A DNA stretch of 17,196 bases from CAG-533 sp963645165 (GTDB lineage Bacteria; Bacillota_I; Bacilli_A; RF39; UBA660). The notes under the pieces were generated by a model. The model did not search any database and was not told the DNA's origin. It saw only the letters and a program-made list of their open reading frames with translations. Position numbers and translations under genes: made by a program. Positions 6,912-14,522 of this stretch are shown in pieces; position 1 is the stretch's first letter, and each line of letters opens with the position of its first letter. The DNA lies in NCBI GenBank assembly GCA_963645165.1, contig CAVIQT010000025.1, positions 1 to 17,196 of the forward strand, read 5' to 3'.

Positions 6912-6933
6912 AAAAAGATGCTTTAAGCACCTT
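6909..6933 (-). terminator. Terminator of rnc-smc
   Basis: An 8-bp stem with one G-U pair (6933-6926 with 6922-6915, loop 3 nt) lies 2 nt after the smc stop and is followed by seven U. Confidence 0.8.
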
Positions 6934-6935
6934 TA

Positions 6936-9869
6936 TTAATCTAATTTAACACTCACTAACTTAGATACACCAGACTCTTGCATAGTAATTCCATATAAAG
7001 TATTAGTATATTCCATAGTTCTTTTTTTATGAGTAATAATAATAAACTGCGTATTAGTATTTAACTCATTTAAATACCTACCAAACATATCAACATTTGC
7101 TTCATCTAATGCCGCCTCTACTTCATCTAAAATACAAAATGGAACAGTGCGAATATTTAATATACTAAACAACAAAGCAATCGCAGTAAGTGTTGCCTCC
7201 CCACCAGATAATGTTTTCGGATTTTTAATATCTTTACCAGGTGGAGCCACTTTAATTTCTAATCCCGTATTTAATATATCAGATGGATCAGTTAATAATA
7301 ACTCGGCACTACCACCTCTAAATAACTTCTTAAATACTACTTTAAACTCATTATTTAAATCATTAAATGCTTTAGTTAATTTACCTTTCATAGTTTCATC
7401 TAATTCATTAATAATTGTTAACAAATCATTTATAGAAGTAGTTAAATCCTCTTTTTGTTTAGATAAAAAGTCATATCTAGTTTTAATTCTATCATACTCA
7501 CTTATCGCTCCAGTATTAACATCACCTAAATTTTTAATACTTCTCTTTAATGAGCTTACCTTACTTCTAGCATCATCTACAGAAATATCTAACTTATAAT
7601 TTAGAGCTTTTTCATAAGTCATTTGATATTCTTCATTTAATCTAATTAAATAAGAATCTATTTTATATTCATCTTTATTTATATTAAGTTCTAAATCTTT
7701 TAATTCATTATATTTCTTATTATATTCACTATTTTGTTTTTTATTTGTTAATTCGATTTCATTTATTTGACTTTGTAAATCATTTTTACTTGCCTTTAAA
7801 TCATTTAAAGTATTTTCTAAATTAGTCTTCTGAGATTCTACTTTATAATACTCATTTAAAATATTTTCTATCTTTTTAGAAATAGTATTTTCAAGTAGTC
7901 CACTAGTACCATCTAACTCATTTTGCACTTTTACTAAATCAGCTTTTAAATTATCTAATTCATTTTGCTTACGAATAATTACCTCTTTAGATTCATTAAA
8001 CTCACTAGTTAAAGAAAATACTTTTGTCTCCATAATCTTTAAATTATGATCCTCATCATTAATTTCTTCTTCTTTTAACTTAATTAAATTAGTCTTTTCC
8101 TTTAATAGTTTTAATTTGTTTTCAAGTTCAAACTTCTGATTAATAATACCACTACTTGTCTTTAAAGAGCCCCCTGTAATACTACCACCAGGATTAATTA
8201 AATCACCATCCAAAGATACAATCCGGTAAGTATGATTAATTAATTTACTTATATAATTTGCAATAGATAAATTTTTAACAATAATCGTACTACCTAAAGC
8301 ATTTAATACAACATTACGATATAAACTATTATATTTAACTAAACTATCAGCAGAACCAATAAAACCATCCACATTTACTATTTTAGATAAAGTATTAGGA
8401 TCAATTCCCTTAGGTTTAATAATATTTAAAGGATAAAAAGTAACTCTACCAAGTCCATTTTGTTTTAAATAATTAATCGCCTCTTTCGCGCGCTCTTCAT
8501 TATCAGTAACTACCACACTAGCATTATAACCAAGTGCTACATCCACTGCTACCGCATACTTTTCTTCCGTTTCAATAAGTTTTCCTAAAGCATTATGAAT
8601 ACCAGATAAACGAGTATTATTTAAAACACTTCTAACCGGATAAGGAAATCTATTATCATTTTCAATCGCTTCTTTTAAAATTTCAATTTGATTTTTTAAC
8701 TTCTCTTCATCCCTATTTAACTCAGTTAAATTATTAACATTAAGATTTTTCGTTATAATTAAATTTTTATATTCACTTTCCATCTTAGATAAAGATGCCG
8801 CTATAATATTTTTATCTTCCTCTAACTTTTTTAATTCATTTTCTGATGACTTAATATTATTTTCTAAACGTAAAGAATTTTCCTTTAAATAAATAATATT
8901 ATTTTGTAGTTTAATATCATCAACTTTATACTTTTGACGTTCTAACATTATTTGTTTTTCACTATTTAAATCAGAAAGCACTTTAGTTAACTTAAATAAA
9001 TTATCACTTTTTAAAGATATATCTTCCTCTATTTTTAATAAACGATGCTTTAAAGTATCAACATTCGCACTATCAATAGTTTTTGCATTATCTAAAGAAT
9101 TAAGTTCATTAGTTAAAGATTCTTTTAATTCCTTATTATTTTTAATACTAGAATTAATACTAGAAATATCAGTAGCAAGTAAAGCAATTTCTGTATTAGT
9201 TAGTTCCCTTTTATATTCTAAATATTTATTTGCAACCTCAGCTTGATTTTTTAAAGGCTCTAAATTAATAGATAACTCATCAATTACTAAATTTATTTTA
9301 GATAGATTATCATTAGTTTTATCTAATTTTTTTAAAGACTCTTCTTTTCTTTTTTTATACTTTAATACTCCCGCAGTTTCTTCAATTATCTTACGTTTCT
9401 CTAAAGAAGTACCATTAACTATTTCCGTAATTTTTCCCTGCGAAATAATAGAAAGAGAATTAACACTAGAACCAGAATCAATAAATAAATTAGTAATATC
9501 TTTTAATCTTACCTCATCATTATTTATATAATATTCATTATCCCCAGTTATATAAACAACTCTCTTAATTTCAATTTCTGTAAGCTCACTATTCAAATAA
9601 TGATCAGAATTATCAAAAGTTAAAGATACCCAGCACCTAGTAAGTGGTCCTCTAGACTTTGAACCACTAAAAATGACATCTTTAGAAGAATTACCTCCTC
9701 TGATGTCTTTTAGAGATTGCTCACCTAATACCCATCTTATCGCATCAACAATATTACTTTTACCAGAACCATTAGGTCCAACAATACCAGTAATTCCTTC
9801 TTTTATATCAATAGTAGTTTTATCAGCAAAACTTTTAAAACCATGCAAACTTATTTTTAATAATTTCAT
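6936..9869 (-). CDS. smc: Chromosome segregation ATPase SMC, short-armed
   Basis: The 977-residue protein has the SMC plan: N-terminal head with Walker A GPNGSGKSN (31-39), a coiled coil (about 170-400), a globular hinge (about 405-565, with SGIHNALGKL and GGSITGGSLK), a returning coiled coil (about 570-820) and a C-terminal head. That head carries the signature LSGGEATL (887-894), Walker B FCILDE (911-916) and DEVEAALDEAN. SMC forms the ring that compacts and separates chromosomes with ScpA and ScpB. Most bacterial SMCs have about 1150-1190 residues; this one is about 200 shorter, lost from the coiled-coil arms, as in mollicutes. Its ATG overlaps the rnc stop as ATGA once the rnc gap is corrected, with the ribosome site GCAGGTG inside rnc. 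Confidence 0.97.
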   Translation of the reverse strand: MKLLKISLHGFKSFADKTTIDIKEGITGIVGPNGSGKSNIVDAIRWVLGEQSLKDIRGGNSSKDVIFSGSKSRGPLTRCWVSLTFDNSDHYLNSELTEIEIKRVVYITGDNEYYINNDEVRLKDITNLFIDSGSSVNSLSIISQGKITEIVNGTSLEKRKIIEETAGVLKYKKRKEESLKKLDKTNDNLSKINLVIDELSINLEPLKNQAEVANKYLEYKRELTNTEIALLATDISSINSSIKNNKELKESLTNELNSLDNAKTIDSANVDTLKHRLLKIEEDISLKSDNLFKLTKVLSDLNSEKQIMLERQKYKVDDIKLQNNIIYLKENSLRLENNIKSSENELKKLEEDKNIIAASLSKMESEYKNLIITKNLNVNNLTELNRDEEKLKNQIEILKEAIENDNRFPYPVRSVLNNTRLSGIHNALGKLIETEEKYAVAVDVALGYNASVVVTDNEERAKEAINYLKQNGLGRVTFYPLNIIKPKGIDPNTLSKIVNVDGFIGSADSLVKYNSLYRNVVLNALGSTIIVKNLSIANYISKLINHTYRIVSLDGDLINPGGSITGGSLKTSSGIINQKFELENKLKLLKEKTNLIKLKEEEINDEDHNLKIMETKVFSLTSEFNESKEVIIRKQNELDNLKADLVKVQNELDGTSGLLENTISKKIENILNEYYKVESQKTNLENTLNDLKASKNDLQSQINEIELTNKKQNSEYNKKYNELKDLELNINKDEYKIDSYLIRLNEEYQMTYEKALNYKLDISVDDARSKVSSLKRSIKNLGDVNTGAISEYDRIKTRYDFLSKQKEDLTTSINDLLTIINELDETMKGKLTKAFNDLNNEFKVVFKKLFRGGSAELLLTDPSDILNTGLEIKVAPPGKDIKNPKTLSGGEATLTAIALLFSILNIRTVPFCILDEVEAALDEANVDMFGRYLNELNTNTQFIIITHKKRTMEYTNTLYGITMQESGVSKLVSVKLD

Positions 9870-10524
9870 TTAAATACACCTGCACTCTTAGTAATNNNNN
9901 NNNNNCATCTTTAGCTGCATTTTGTTCTGCTTCCTTTTTACTTTTACCACTACCTTTGCCATAAACCATATCTTCCACTAAAACTTCAACCTCAAAAGTG
10001 CGATCATGAGCAGGTCCTTCCTCATTAATTACACGATATATAACACTTTTCTGATTAGTTTGTACTAACTGTTGTAAATAAGACTTATAATCACTTAAAA
10101 AAACTACATCTTTTTTTATATAAGGAACTATAATATCATAAATAAACTCTTTAGCCTTGGCTAATCCACTATTTAAATAAATAGACGCAATAACTGCTTC
10201 AAATACATCCGCAATAATAGTTTCATTAATGGTATGCTCTAAACCATGTCCAACCTTTATATAATCTGCTAAATTTATTTCTTTCGCATACTCAAAAAGG
10301 GCATTTTCACAAACAAAACGACTTCTTTTCTTAGTCATTTCTCCTTCATTTAATCTAGTATTTTTATAAAAATAGTCACTAATAATAAGCTCTAATACTG
10401 CATCACCTAAATACTCTAATCTTTCATAACTTTCACAATTATGCTCATTCGCATAAGAAGTATGAGTTAAAGCAACACTTAATATCTTATTATCAGCATC
10501 TACATTGTATTTTGATAAATCCAT
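9866..10524 (-). CDS. rnc: Ribonuclease III, interrupted by a ten-N assembly gap
   Basis: RNase III cleaves double-stranded RNA, including rRNA precursors. The catalytic domain has the signature ERLEYLGDAVL (34-44; E34, E37, D41), EGEMTKKRS (E60) and ADVFEAVIASIYL (D106, E109). The dsRNA-binding domain starts near residue 144 and its last helix is cut by N at 9896-9905 (KKEAEQNAAKD, then gap). Taken literally, ten N give a frame running past the smc start with an unconvincing tail. In the next frame the sequence after the gap reads ITKSAGVFK and stops at a TGA (9868-9866) that overlaps the smc ATG. I take that as the true end, which means the gap length is wrong. I prefer the ATG at 10524 (GGTGAT upstream) over one four codons earlier, which has no proper ribosome site. 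Confidence 0.93.
9896..9905. other. Assembly gap (10 N) inside rnc
   Basis: Ten ambiguous bases near the 3' end of rnc. Frame logic requires a true gap length of 2 modulo 3 (for example 8 or 11), not 10. Confidence 0.95.
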
Positions 10525-10537
10525 TTTAATCACCATA

Positions 10538-10566
10538 CCCTTATCAATTATAACTTAAAATAAGGG
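10538..10566. promoter_or_regulatory. Inverted repeat flanking the rnc -10 box
   Basis: CCCTTAT (10538-10544) is inverted as ATAAGGG (10560-10566). The 15-nt centre contains TATAAT on the minus strand, the likely -10 of rnc. The arrangement could be an operator; no clear -35 is seen. Confidence 0.4.
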
Positions 10567-10591
10567 CATTTTCTAGTTTTTTTAAAAGTTC

Positions 10592-10620
10592 TTTTAAATT
10601 ACATAAAATTGTAGTAAAAT
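10592..10620 (+). promoter_or_regulatory. Weak candidate promoter of yidD
   Basis: TAAAAT (10615-10620) lies 15 nt before the yidD start; the -35 region 17 nt upstream (TTTTAA) is poor. Confidence 0.3.
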
Positions 10621-10635
10621 TATAAAAGGTGAAAG

Positions 10636-10851
10636 ATGAAAAAATTACTAATTAAATTAATTAATTTGTACCAAAGTATGCCACTTAAATGTCATAAATA
10701 TTGTAGGTTTACCCCTACTTGTTCTACTTATATGAAAGAAGCAATAATAAAATATGGTACATTAAAAGGATTATGGTTAGGAATAAAAAGATTAGGAAAA
10801 TGTCATCCATTTGGTAAATATGGATATGACCCCTTAAAGGAGAATTTATGA
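10636..10851 (+). CDS. yidD: Membrane protein insertion efficiency factor YidD
   Basis: The 71-residue protein carries the YidD pattern: YQSMPLKCHKYCRFTPTCSTYM (residues 12-33 region, with the paired Cys and FTPTCS core), followed by AIIKYGTLKGLWLGIKRL and the ending CHPFGKYGYDPL. YidD is a small membrane-associated protein that helps YidC-dependent insertion of membrane proteins. In Bacilli it is often far from rnpA and yidC, as here. The ATG follows AAAAGGTGA closely. The TGA stop overlaps the start of the next gene (ATGA), so it is coupled to the ZnuA-like lipoprotein. Confidence 0.93.
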   Translation: MKKLLIKLINLYQSMPLKCHKYCRFTPTCSTYMKEAIIKYGTLKGLWLGIKRLGKCHPFGKYGYDPLKENL

Positions 10852-11708
10852 TAAAAAAATTAAAGATTATATTATTAGCTATGATAATGTTATGTCTAAC
10901 TGGCTGCATTAAAAAAGATAATTATGAAAATATTTCAATTTATACTACAGTATATCCTATAACTTATATTACTAAATACTTATATGAAGATTATTCAGAA
11001 ATAAATAGTATTTACCCTAATGGTGTTGATGTTGATACTTATGAAATATCTAATAAAAAATTAAATGATTTTAGTAAAGGTGATTTATTTATTTATAATG
11101 GATTATCGTCTGAAAAAGATATCGCAGCTGATTTATTAAATAAAAATAAAAAAATGGATATTATTGATGTATCTCAAGGATTAGAAGTAAAAAGTGATAT
11201 TAGTGAATTATGGCTTAGCCCTGCTAACTTTTTAATGATGATGACTAATATAAAAAATAATTTAAAAGAATATATTACTAATAAAACTATTTTAGATAAT
11301 ATAGATAAAAAATATGATGATTTAAAAGTTCAAATATCAGAAATAGATGCCGAACTAAGTCTAATGGCTGATAATGCTAGTAATAAAACAATTATCGTTG
11401 CTAGTAATGCCTTTAAATTTTTAGAAAAATATGGTTTTGAAGTAATTAGTGTAAGCACTGAAGATGAAAACTCTAATACAAATATTAGTAAAGCAAAAAA
11501 ATATTTTACATCTAAAGAAAATACTTACCTATTTATGTTAGATAACATGGAAGAAAATGATACTATTAAAAGTTTAAAAGAAAGTGGTGCAACTACTCAA
11601 GTAATTGAAAGACTACTTACTCTATCAGAAGAAGATAGTAAAAATGGTACTGACTATATTTCTTATATTAAAGATATTCTAGATATTATTAAAGCAGAAG
11701 TTTATTAA
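10848..11708 (+). CDS. ZnuA-like metal-binding-type lipoprotein without histidines
   Basis: The 286-residue protein has a lipoprotein signal (residues 1-20, lipobox LTGC with Cys20). Its fold pattern is that of the ZnuA/AdcA/MntC family of metal-uptake receptors: YTTVYPITYITKYL (32-45), IYPNGVDVDTYEIS (55-68), GDLFIYNG (78-85), ELWLSPANF (120-128) and IVASNAFKFLEKYGF (183-197). In zinc or manganese receptors three positions in these segments are histidines (the PHxYE, HxWLxP and SHxAFxY motifs). Here they are Asp, Glu and Asn, and the whole protein contains no histidine. Classical metal binding is therefore unlikely unless by acidic residues (D61, D63, E66, E120). No ABC permease or ATPase gene is adjacent. 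The gene is coupled to yidD and ends in a strong terminator. Confidence 0.85.
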   Translation: MIKKLKIILLAMIMLCLTGCIKKDNYENISIYTTVYPITYITKYLYEDYSEINSIYPNGVDVDTYEISNKKLNDFSKGDLFIYNGLSSEKDIAADLLNKNKKMDIIDVSQGLEVKSDISELWLSPANFLMMMTNIKNNLKEYITNKTILDNIDKKYDDLKVQISEIDAELSLMADNASNKTIIVASNAFKFLEKYGFEVISVSTEDENSNTNISKAKKYFTSKENTYLFMLDNMEENDTIKSLKESGATTQVIERLLTLSEEDSKNGTDYISYIKDILDIIKAEVY

Positions 11709-11735
11709 CAGGAAATTTATTATTTCCTGTTTTTA
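11707..11735 (+). terminator. Terminator of yidD and the ZnuA-like gene
   Basis: A perfect 10-bp stem (AACAGGAAAT, 11707-11716, with 11722-11731, loop TTATT) starts within the stop codon and runs into a U-run. Confidence 0.9.
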
Positions 11736-11742
11736 TATATAA

Positions 11743-11767
11743 CAAAAAAATTCCTAATAAAGGAATT
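11743..11767 (-). terminator. Terminator of the Lys-Ile-Glu tRNA cluster
   Basis: AATTCCT (11767-11761) pairs with AGGAATT (11755-11749) around a 5-nt loop and is followed by seven U on the minus strand. It converges with the yidD operon terminator. Confidence 0.85.
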
Positions 11768-11778
11768 AACTTTCAAAT

Positions 11779-11854
11779 TGGTGACCCGTACGGGGTTCGA
11801 ACCCATAAATGCATGCGTGAAAGGCATGTGTGTTAACCATTTCACCAACGGGCC
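11779..11854 (-). tRNA. tRNA-Glu (UUC)
   Basis: A 76-nt cloverleaf with encoded CCA. Acceptor GGCCCGT pairs with ACGGGTC; anticodon stem CATGC/GCATG holds loop CTTTCAC, giving anticodon UUC. It is the last tRNA of a three-gene unit. Confidence 0.95.
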
Positions 11855-11862
11855 AATACAAA

Positions 11863-11939
<77 letters not shown>

Positions 11940-11959
11940 ATTTGTAATGAAATAAAAAT

Positions 11960-12035
11960 TGGTGCCCAGTTAGGGATTCGAACCCTAGACCCACTGATTA
12001 AGAGTCAGTTGCTCTACCAACTGAGCTAACTGGGC
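11960..12035 (-). tRNA. tRNA-Lys (CUU)
   Basis: A 76-nt cloverleaf with encoded CCA. Anticodon stem ACTGA/TCAGT holds loop CTCTTAA, so the anticodon is CUU, which reads only AAG. AAG is the minority lysine codon in such AT-rich genes; a UUU tRNA is presumably elsewhere. Confidence 0.93.
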
Positions 12036-12053
12036 AAAACTGAGTACTTATTC

Positions 12054-12062
12054 ATTATAACA
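12054..12062 (-). promoter_or_regulatory. Extended -10 promoter of the Lys-Ile-Glu tRNA unit
   Basis: TGTTATAAT on the minus strand (TATAAT at 12059-12054) lies about 18 nt upstream of tRNA-Lys. No good -35 is visible. Confidence 0.5.
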
Positions 12063-12124
12063 TAAAAAATTAAAAATACTAGTCTAAAATTGGCATTTTA
12101 ACCAAAAATTATAACTAAATTAAA

Positions 12125-12215
12125 TGGCGGAGCAGGAGAGATTTGAACTCTCGCGCCGGTTACCCGACCTACACCCTTAGCAGGGGCGCCTCTTCAGCCT
12201 CTTGAGTACTACTCC
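12125..12215 (-). tRNA. tRNA-Ser (GCU)
   Basis: A 91-nt class II tRNA with a long variable arm and encoded CCA. Acceptor GGAGTAG pairs with CTGCTCC, the discriminator is G, and anticodon loop CTGCTAA gives GCU (AGC/AGU). It has its own consensus promoter. Confidence 0.95.
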
Positions 12216-12229
12216 ATACCAACAAGAAA

Positions 12230-12258
12230 ATTGTACTATAATTAGGCAGAGATGTCAA
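12230..12258 (-). promoter_or_regulatory. Consensus promoter of tRNA-Ser
   Basis: Perfect -35 TTGACA (12258-12253), 17-nt spacer, -10 TACAAT (12235-12230). The predicted start lies about 8 nt before the tRNA. Confidence 0.85.
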
Positions 12259-12277
12259 TTTAATATTCATGAAATTC

Positions 12278-12303
12278 AAAAAAAATTAAGCACTAACTTA
12301 ATT
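12278..12303 (-). terminator. Terminator of rpsU-yqeY
   Basis: AATTAAG (12303-12297) pairs with CTTAATT (12290-12284) around a 6-nt loop. The stem contains the end of yqeY and is followed by a U-run. Confidence 0.75.
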
Positions 12304-12730
12304 TTTCTTTTACTATTGAACTTACTAATTTCATATCCGCAGTAACACCACATTTATTAGATACTGCCTTTATAACCATACCCATACCCTTTAAACCATC
12401 AGGTTTTAGTTCATCTATAGTTTCATCTATAACTTTCTCTAACTCCTCTTTAGTTAACTCTCTAGGTAAATAAGCATTAAGTATTTCAATTTCTTTTTCT
12501 AAAGAATCCGCAAGATCTTGTCTATTATAAGAAAGATATTCATCCCTTGAATCCTTTCTCATTTTAACTTGTTTCTTTATTACTGATAAAACATCTTCAT
12601 CAGTTAAAGGACTCTTTTTATTTATTTCTTCATTTTTTAAACTACTCTTTAACATTCTAAGCACAGATAATTTAAAACTATCTCTATCTTTCATAGCTGA
12701 TGTTAAATCTTTTGTTATTTGTTCAAACAT
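12293..12730 (-). CDS. yqeY: YqeY/GatB-domain protein
   Basis: The 145-residue protein has an N-terminal helical part (LKSSLKNEEINK, about 27-38) and the conserved segment LEKEIEILNAYLPRELTKEELEKVI (residues 77-101 region, key LPRELT). It ends with the GKGMGMVIKAV-type motif (here LKGMGMVIKAVS), the GatB-like tRNA-binding domain. Length matches the family (about 148). YqeY proteins are implicated in tRNA amidation-related or translation functions, but the role is not settled. The ATG follows AAAGGAT. It lies 11 nt after rpsU, the same order as in Bacillus. Confidence 0.93.
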   Translation of the reverse strand: MFEQITKDLTSAMKDRDSFKLSVLRMLKSSLKNEEINKKSPLTDEDVLSVIKKQVKMRKDSRDEYLSYNRQDLADSLEKEIEILNAYLPRELTKEELEKVIDETIDELKPDGLKGMGMVIKAVSNKCGVTADMKLVSSIVKEKLS

Positions 12731-12741
12731 AAAAATCCTTT

Positions 12742-12933
12742 CTAATCTCTATTACGATTTTTTTTACGAGAATTTTTAATCATTTCTTTTAATTCGTTTC
12801 TTCTACGAACTCCAGGTTTTTCATAACATTTGTGTTTCTTAATTTCTGAAGGGACACCGCTTCTGGCAACTTTAATCTTAAATCTTTTTAAAGCATTGTC
12901 AATATTTCCATTTTTTACTTCTACCTTAGTCAT
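12742..12933 (-). CDS. rpsU: 30S ribosomal protein S21
   Basis: The product from the ATG at 12933 is 63 residues: MTKVEVKNG, then DNALKRFKIKVARSGVPSE, KKHKCYEKPGVRRR and a basic tail. This is the small S21 protein of the 30S platform. A frame nine codons longer is open, but the extra part overlaps a very strong ribosome site (GGGAGGG, 7-8 nt before this ATG), which decides the start. It is the first gene of rpsU-yqeY with its own promoter. Confidence 0.95.
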   Translation of the reverse strand: MTKVEVKNGNIDNALKRFKIKVARSGVPSEIKKHKCYEKPGVRRRNELKEMIKNSRKKNRNRD

Positions 12934-12964
12934 TGTTTTTTCCCTCCCTTCAAAACTCACTAGT

Positions 12965-12994
12965 ATTATAACACGTTTATTTTTATATTAGCAA
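12965..12994 (-). promoter_or_regulatory. Promoter of rpsU
   Basis: -35 TTGCTA (12994-12989), 18-nt spacer, -10 TATAAT (12970-12965) with an extended TG element. Confidence 0.7.
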
Positions 12995-13046
12995 GAAGAA
13001 ATGTATATGAATAAATTTATCATTATTTTCTTATTATTACTATATC

Positions 13047-14006
13047 TTACAAATTTTTATAATAATTTATTTTACCAATATACATAGAAAAATCATTCTC
13101 TAAACTAGTTCCATCAGTAAATGTAATTTGAACACTTACATTTGTAATATCAGATAAATTAATATCACCTACTTTAGTAACCATATTTTGAATTTTTTTC
13201 TTTTCTACATTTCCCTTATTAAAAGTATAATAATAATTATCAGAAGAAACTACACCATTAACAAACAAACCATCAGCATCATCTTCCATAATAACCGCCA
13301 AAAATTTTAAACCATTAATCTTTTTACCGCGATAATAAACTTCCTTATCTTTATTTACCACTATATTATCTTTATACCATATAACATTTTCTAAAGAATC
13401 TTTACTATAAATAATAGTATTATCATTAAAATTACTAAACTCACCATCTTCATTTTTTAAATATATATCACTAAAATCAATATTATTAGAAGATAAATTC
13501 CAATTAACCCCTATTTCATTATTAGATGATAATATAGTCTTTTCTACATAACTATCCTCTGATGATAATACTTTATACACTTTTATACAATTATTATCAT
13601 ATAAAATAAATGTATTTAAATACTCACTACCAACATCATATAGATTATATAAAACCTTATCACTATTTTTAAAAGAAAATAATACTTTATCATTACCATA
13701 ATAATTAATATTATCATCTACAAACTCTACTTTAGCACCCATTTCCTTTAAAATATTTTCATCATTTTTAATTAAACTTATATCCTTAAAATTGGATAAT
13801 CCCATATCTATATTATAAATAGTATATTCTTTAGTATAATCAATCTCTAAACCACTACTATCCTTTTGTATTTCCTTTATAGTAATATCATCATTAAAAT
13901 CATCTTTCTTTAAATTATCTTTATTATTCATAAAAATCATAACAAATAATAAAAGTAATAAACAAATAACCAAAACCACTATCATAATAACTTTCTTATT
14001 TTTCAT
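13047..14006 (-). CDS. Single-pass membrane protein of unknown function, paralogue A
   Basis: I do not recognise a named family. The 319-residue protein has a short basic N-terminus, one membrane segment (about 5-27) and a large predicted extracellular part rich in Asn, Asp, Tyr and Ser. It is related to the partial protein at 16145-17196: both have DYTKxxxxYxIDMxLxxFK after the stalk, then NNxIIYxKDxLxNVxW, NxExYYRxKKxxxLKFLxxIxEED, SSDxYYY and a C-terminus INYxKNL. Its ribosome site (GGAGGTGA) is near perfect. It lies just after rplS, whose terminator is weak, so readthrough may express it. No terminator is visible after it. Confidence 0.8.
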   Translation of the reverse strand: MKNKKVIMIVVLVICLLLLLFVMIFMNNKDNLKKDDFNDDITIKEIQKDSSGLEIDYTKEYTIYNIDMGLSNFKDISLIKNDENILKEMGAKVEFVDDNINYYGNDKVLFSFKNSDKVLYNLYDVGSEYLNTFILYDNNCIKVYKVLSSEDSYVEKTILSSNNEIGVNWNLSSNNIDFSDIYLKNEDGEFSNFNDNTIIYSKDSLENVIWYKDNIVVNKDKEVYYRGKKINGLKFLAVIMEDDADGLFVNGVVSSDNYYYTFNKGNVEKKKIQNMVTKVGDINLSDITNVSVQITFTDGTSLENDFSMYIGKINYYKNL

Positions 14007-14046
14007 TTATCTTACTCACCTCCATGTTAATAATAAATCAAAACAT

Positions 14047-14074
14047 AATAAAAAGAAAGATTAATTTCTTTCCT
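14047..14074 (-). terminator. Weak terminator after rplS
   Basis: GAAAGA pairs with TCTTTC (14072-14067 and 14060-14055, extendable with a G-U pair) and is followed by TTTTTATT on the minus strand. Confidence 0.5.
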
Positions 14075-14402
14075 TTACTTTGTATTCTTTTAACATTCCA
14101 TCTAAGAAGTTTAACTTAGCTCTTCTTACAGAACCCTTCTTAACTACTGTAATTTTATCAATAATTGGTGAGTTAACTGGGAATACTCTCTTAACTACAA
14201 CATTACCGCTTTTCTTTCTTACAGTAAATCTTTTAGATACAGAACCACCCTTAATAGATGTTACAATACCCTCAAATGCTTGAATTCTTTCTTTTTTTCC
14301 TTCTTTAATCCAAACGTCAACTCTAACAATATCTCCAACTTGAAATGCCGGTGTGTCAGGTTTAATTTGTTTCTTATTAATCTTATCAATTAATAAACTC
14401 AT
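14061..14402 (-). CDS. rplS: 50S ribosomal protein L19
   Basis: The product, 113 residues from the ATG at 14402, carries L19 motifs: LIDKINKKQIK near the start, PAFQVGDIVRVDVWIKEG, ERIQAFEGIVTSIKGG, FTVRK, RVFPVNSPIIDKI and VRRAKLNFL. L19 sits at the interface of the subunits. An ATG four codons upstream is only about 3 nt from the ribosome site AAAGGATG, and the family starts at the ATG chosen here. It has its own promoter and a leader of about 80 nt with alternative hairpins. Confidence 0.96.
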   Translation of the reverse strand: MSLLIDKINKKQIKPDTPAFQVGDIVRVDVWIKEGKKERIQAFEGIVTSIKGGSVSKRFTVRKKSGNVVVKRVFPVNSPIIDKITVVKKGSVRRAKLNFLDGMLKEYKVKERN

Positions 14403-14432
14403 ACGTACATACATCCTTTCTTATATATTTCA

Positions 14433-14464
14433 CTTAAATCATAGTTAAATCTAGCGGATTTAAG
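14433..14464 (-). promoter_or_regulatory. rplS leader with alternative hairpins
   Basis: In the minus-strand leader CTTAAATC (14464-14457) can pair either with GATTTAA (14451-14445, loop CGCTA) or with GATTTAAG (14440-14433, 16-nt loop). The two hairpins exclude each other and the second lies closer to the ribosome site. Ribosomal protein leaders that regulate rplS are known in Firmicutes; whether this is that element I cannot show. Confidence 0.45.
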
Positions 14465-14488
14465 GAGCTTTTTTTAATAAGCAAATAG

Positions 14489-14517
14489 ATTATATCAAAA
14501 AAACTTACCTTACGCAA
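14489..14517 (-). promoter_or_regulatory. Promoter of rplS
   Basis: -35 TTGCGT (14517-14512), 17-nt spacer, extended -10 TGATATAAT (TATAAT at 14494-14489). It overlaps the terminator of the upstream rimM-trmD operon. Confidence 0.75.
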
Positions 14518-14519
14518 GT
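14496..14519 (-). terminator. Terminator of the rimM-trmD operon
   Basis: ACTTGC (14519-14514) pairs with GTAAGT (14508-14503) with one G-U pair and loop GTAAG, followed by a U-run. The stem is only 6 bp and is shared with the rplS -35 region. Confidence 0.5.
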
Positions 14520-14522
14520 GCT

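Noticed and set aside
7147..7599. 150-codon plus-strand frame antisense to smc
   Set aside because: It is the complement of the conserved SMC C-terminal head and coiled coil, with no ribosome site or family resemblance.
10724..10909. 61-codon minus-strand frame
   Set aside because: It is antisense to yidD and the lipoprotein signal sequence, both well supported on the plus strand.
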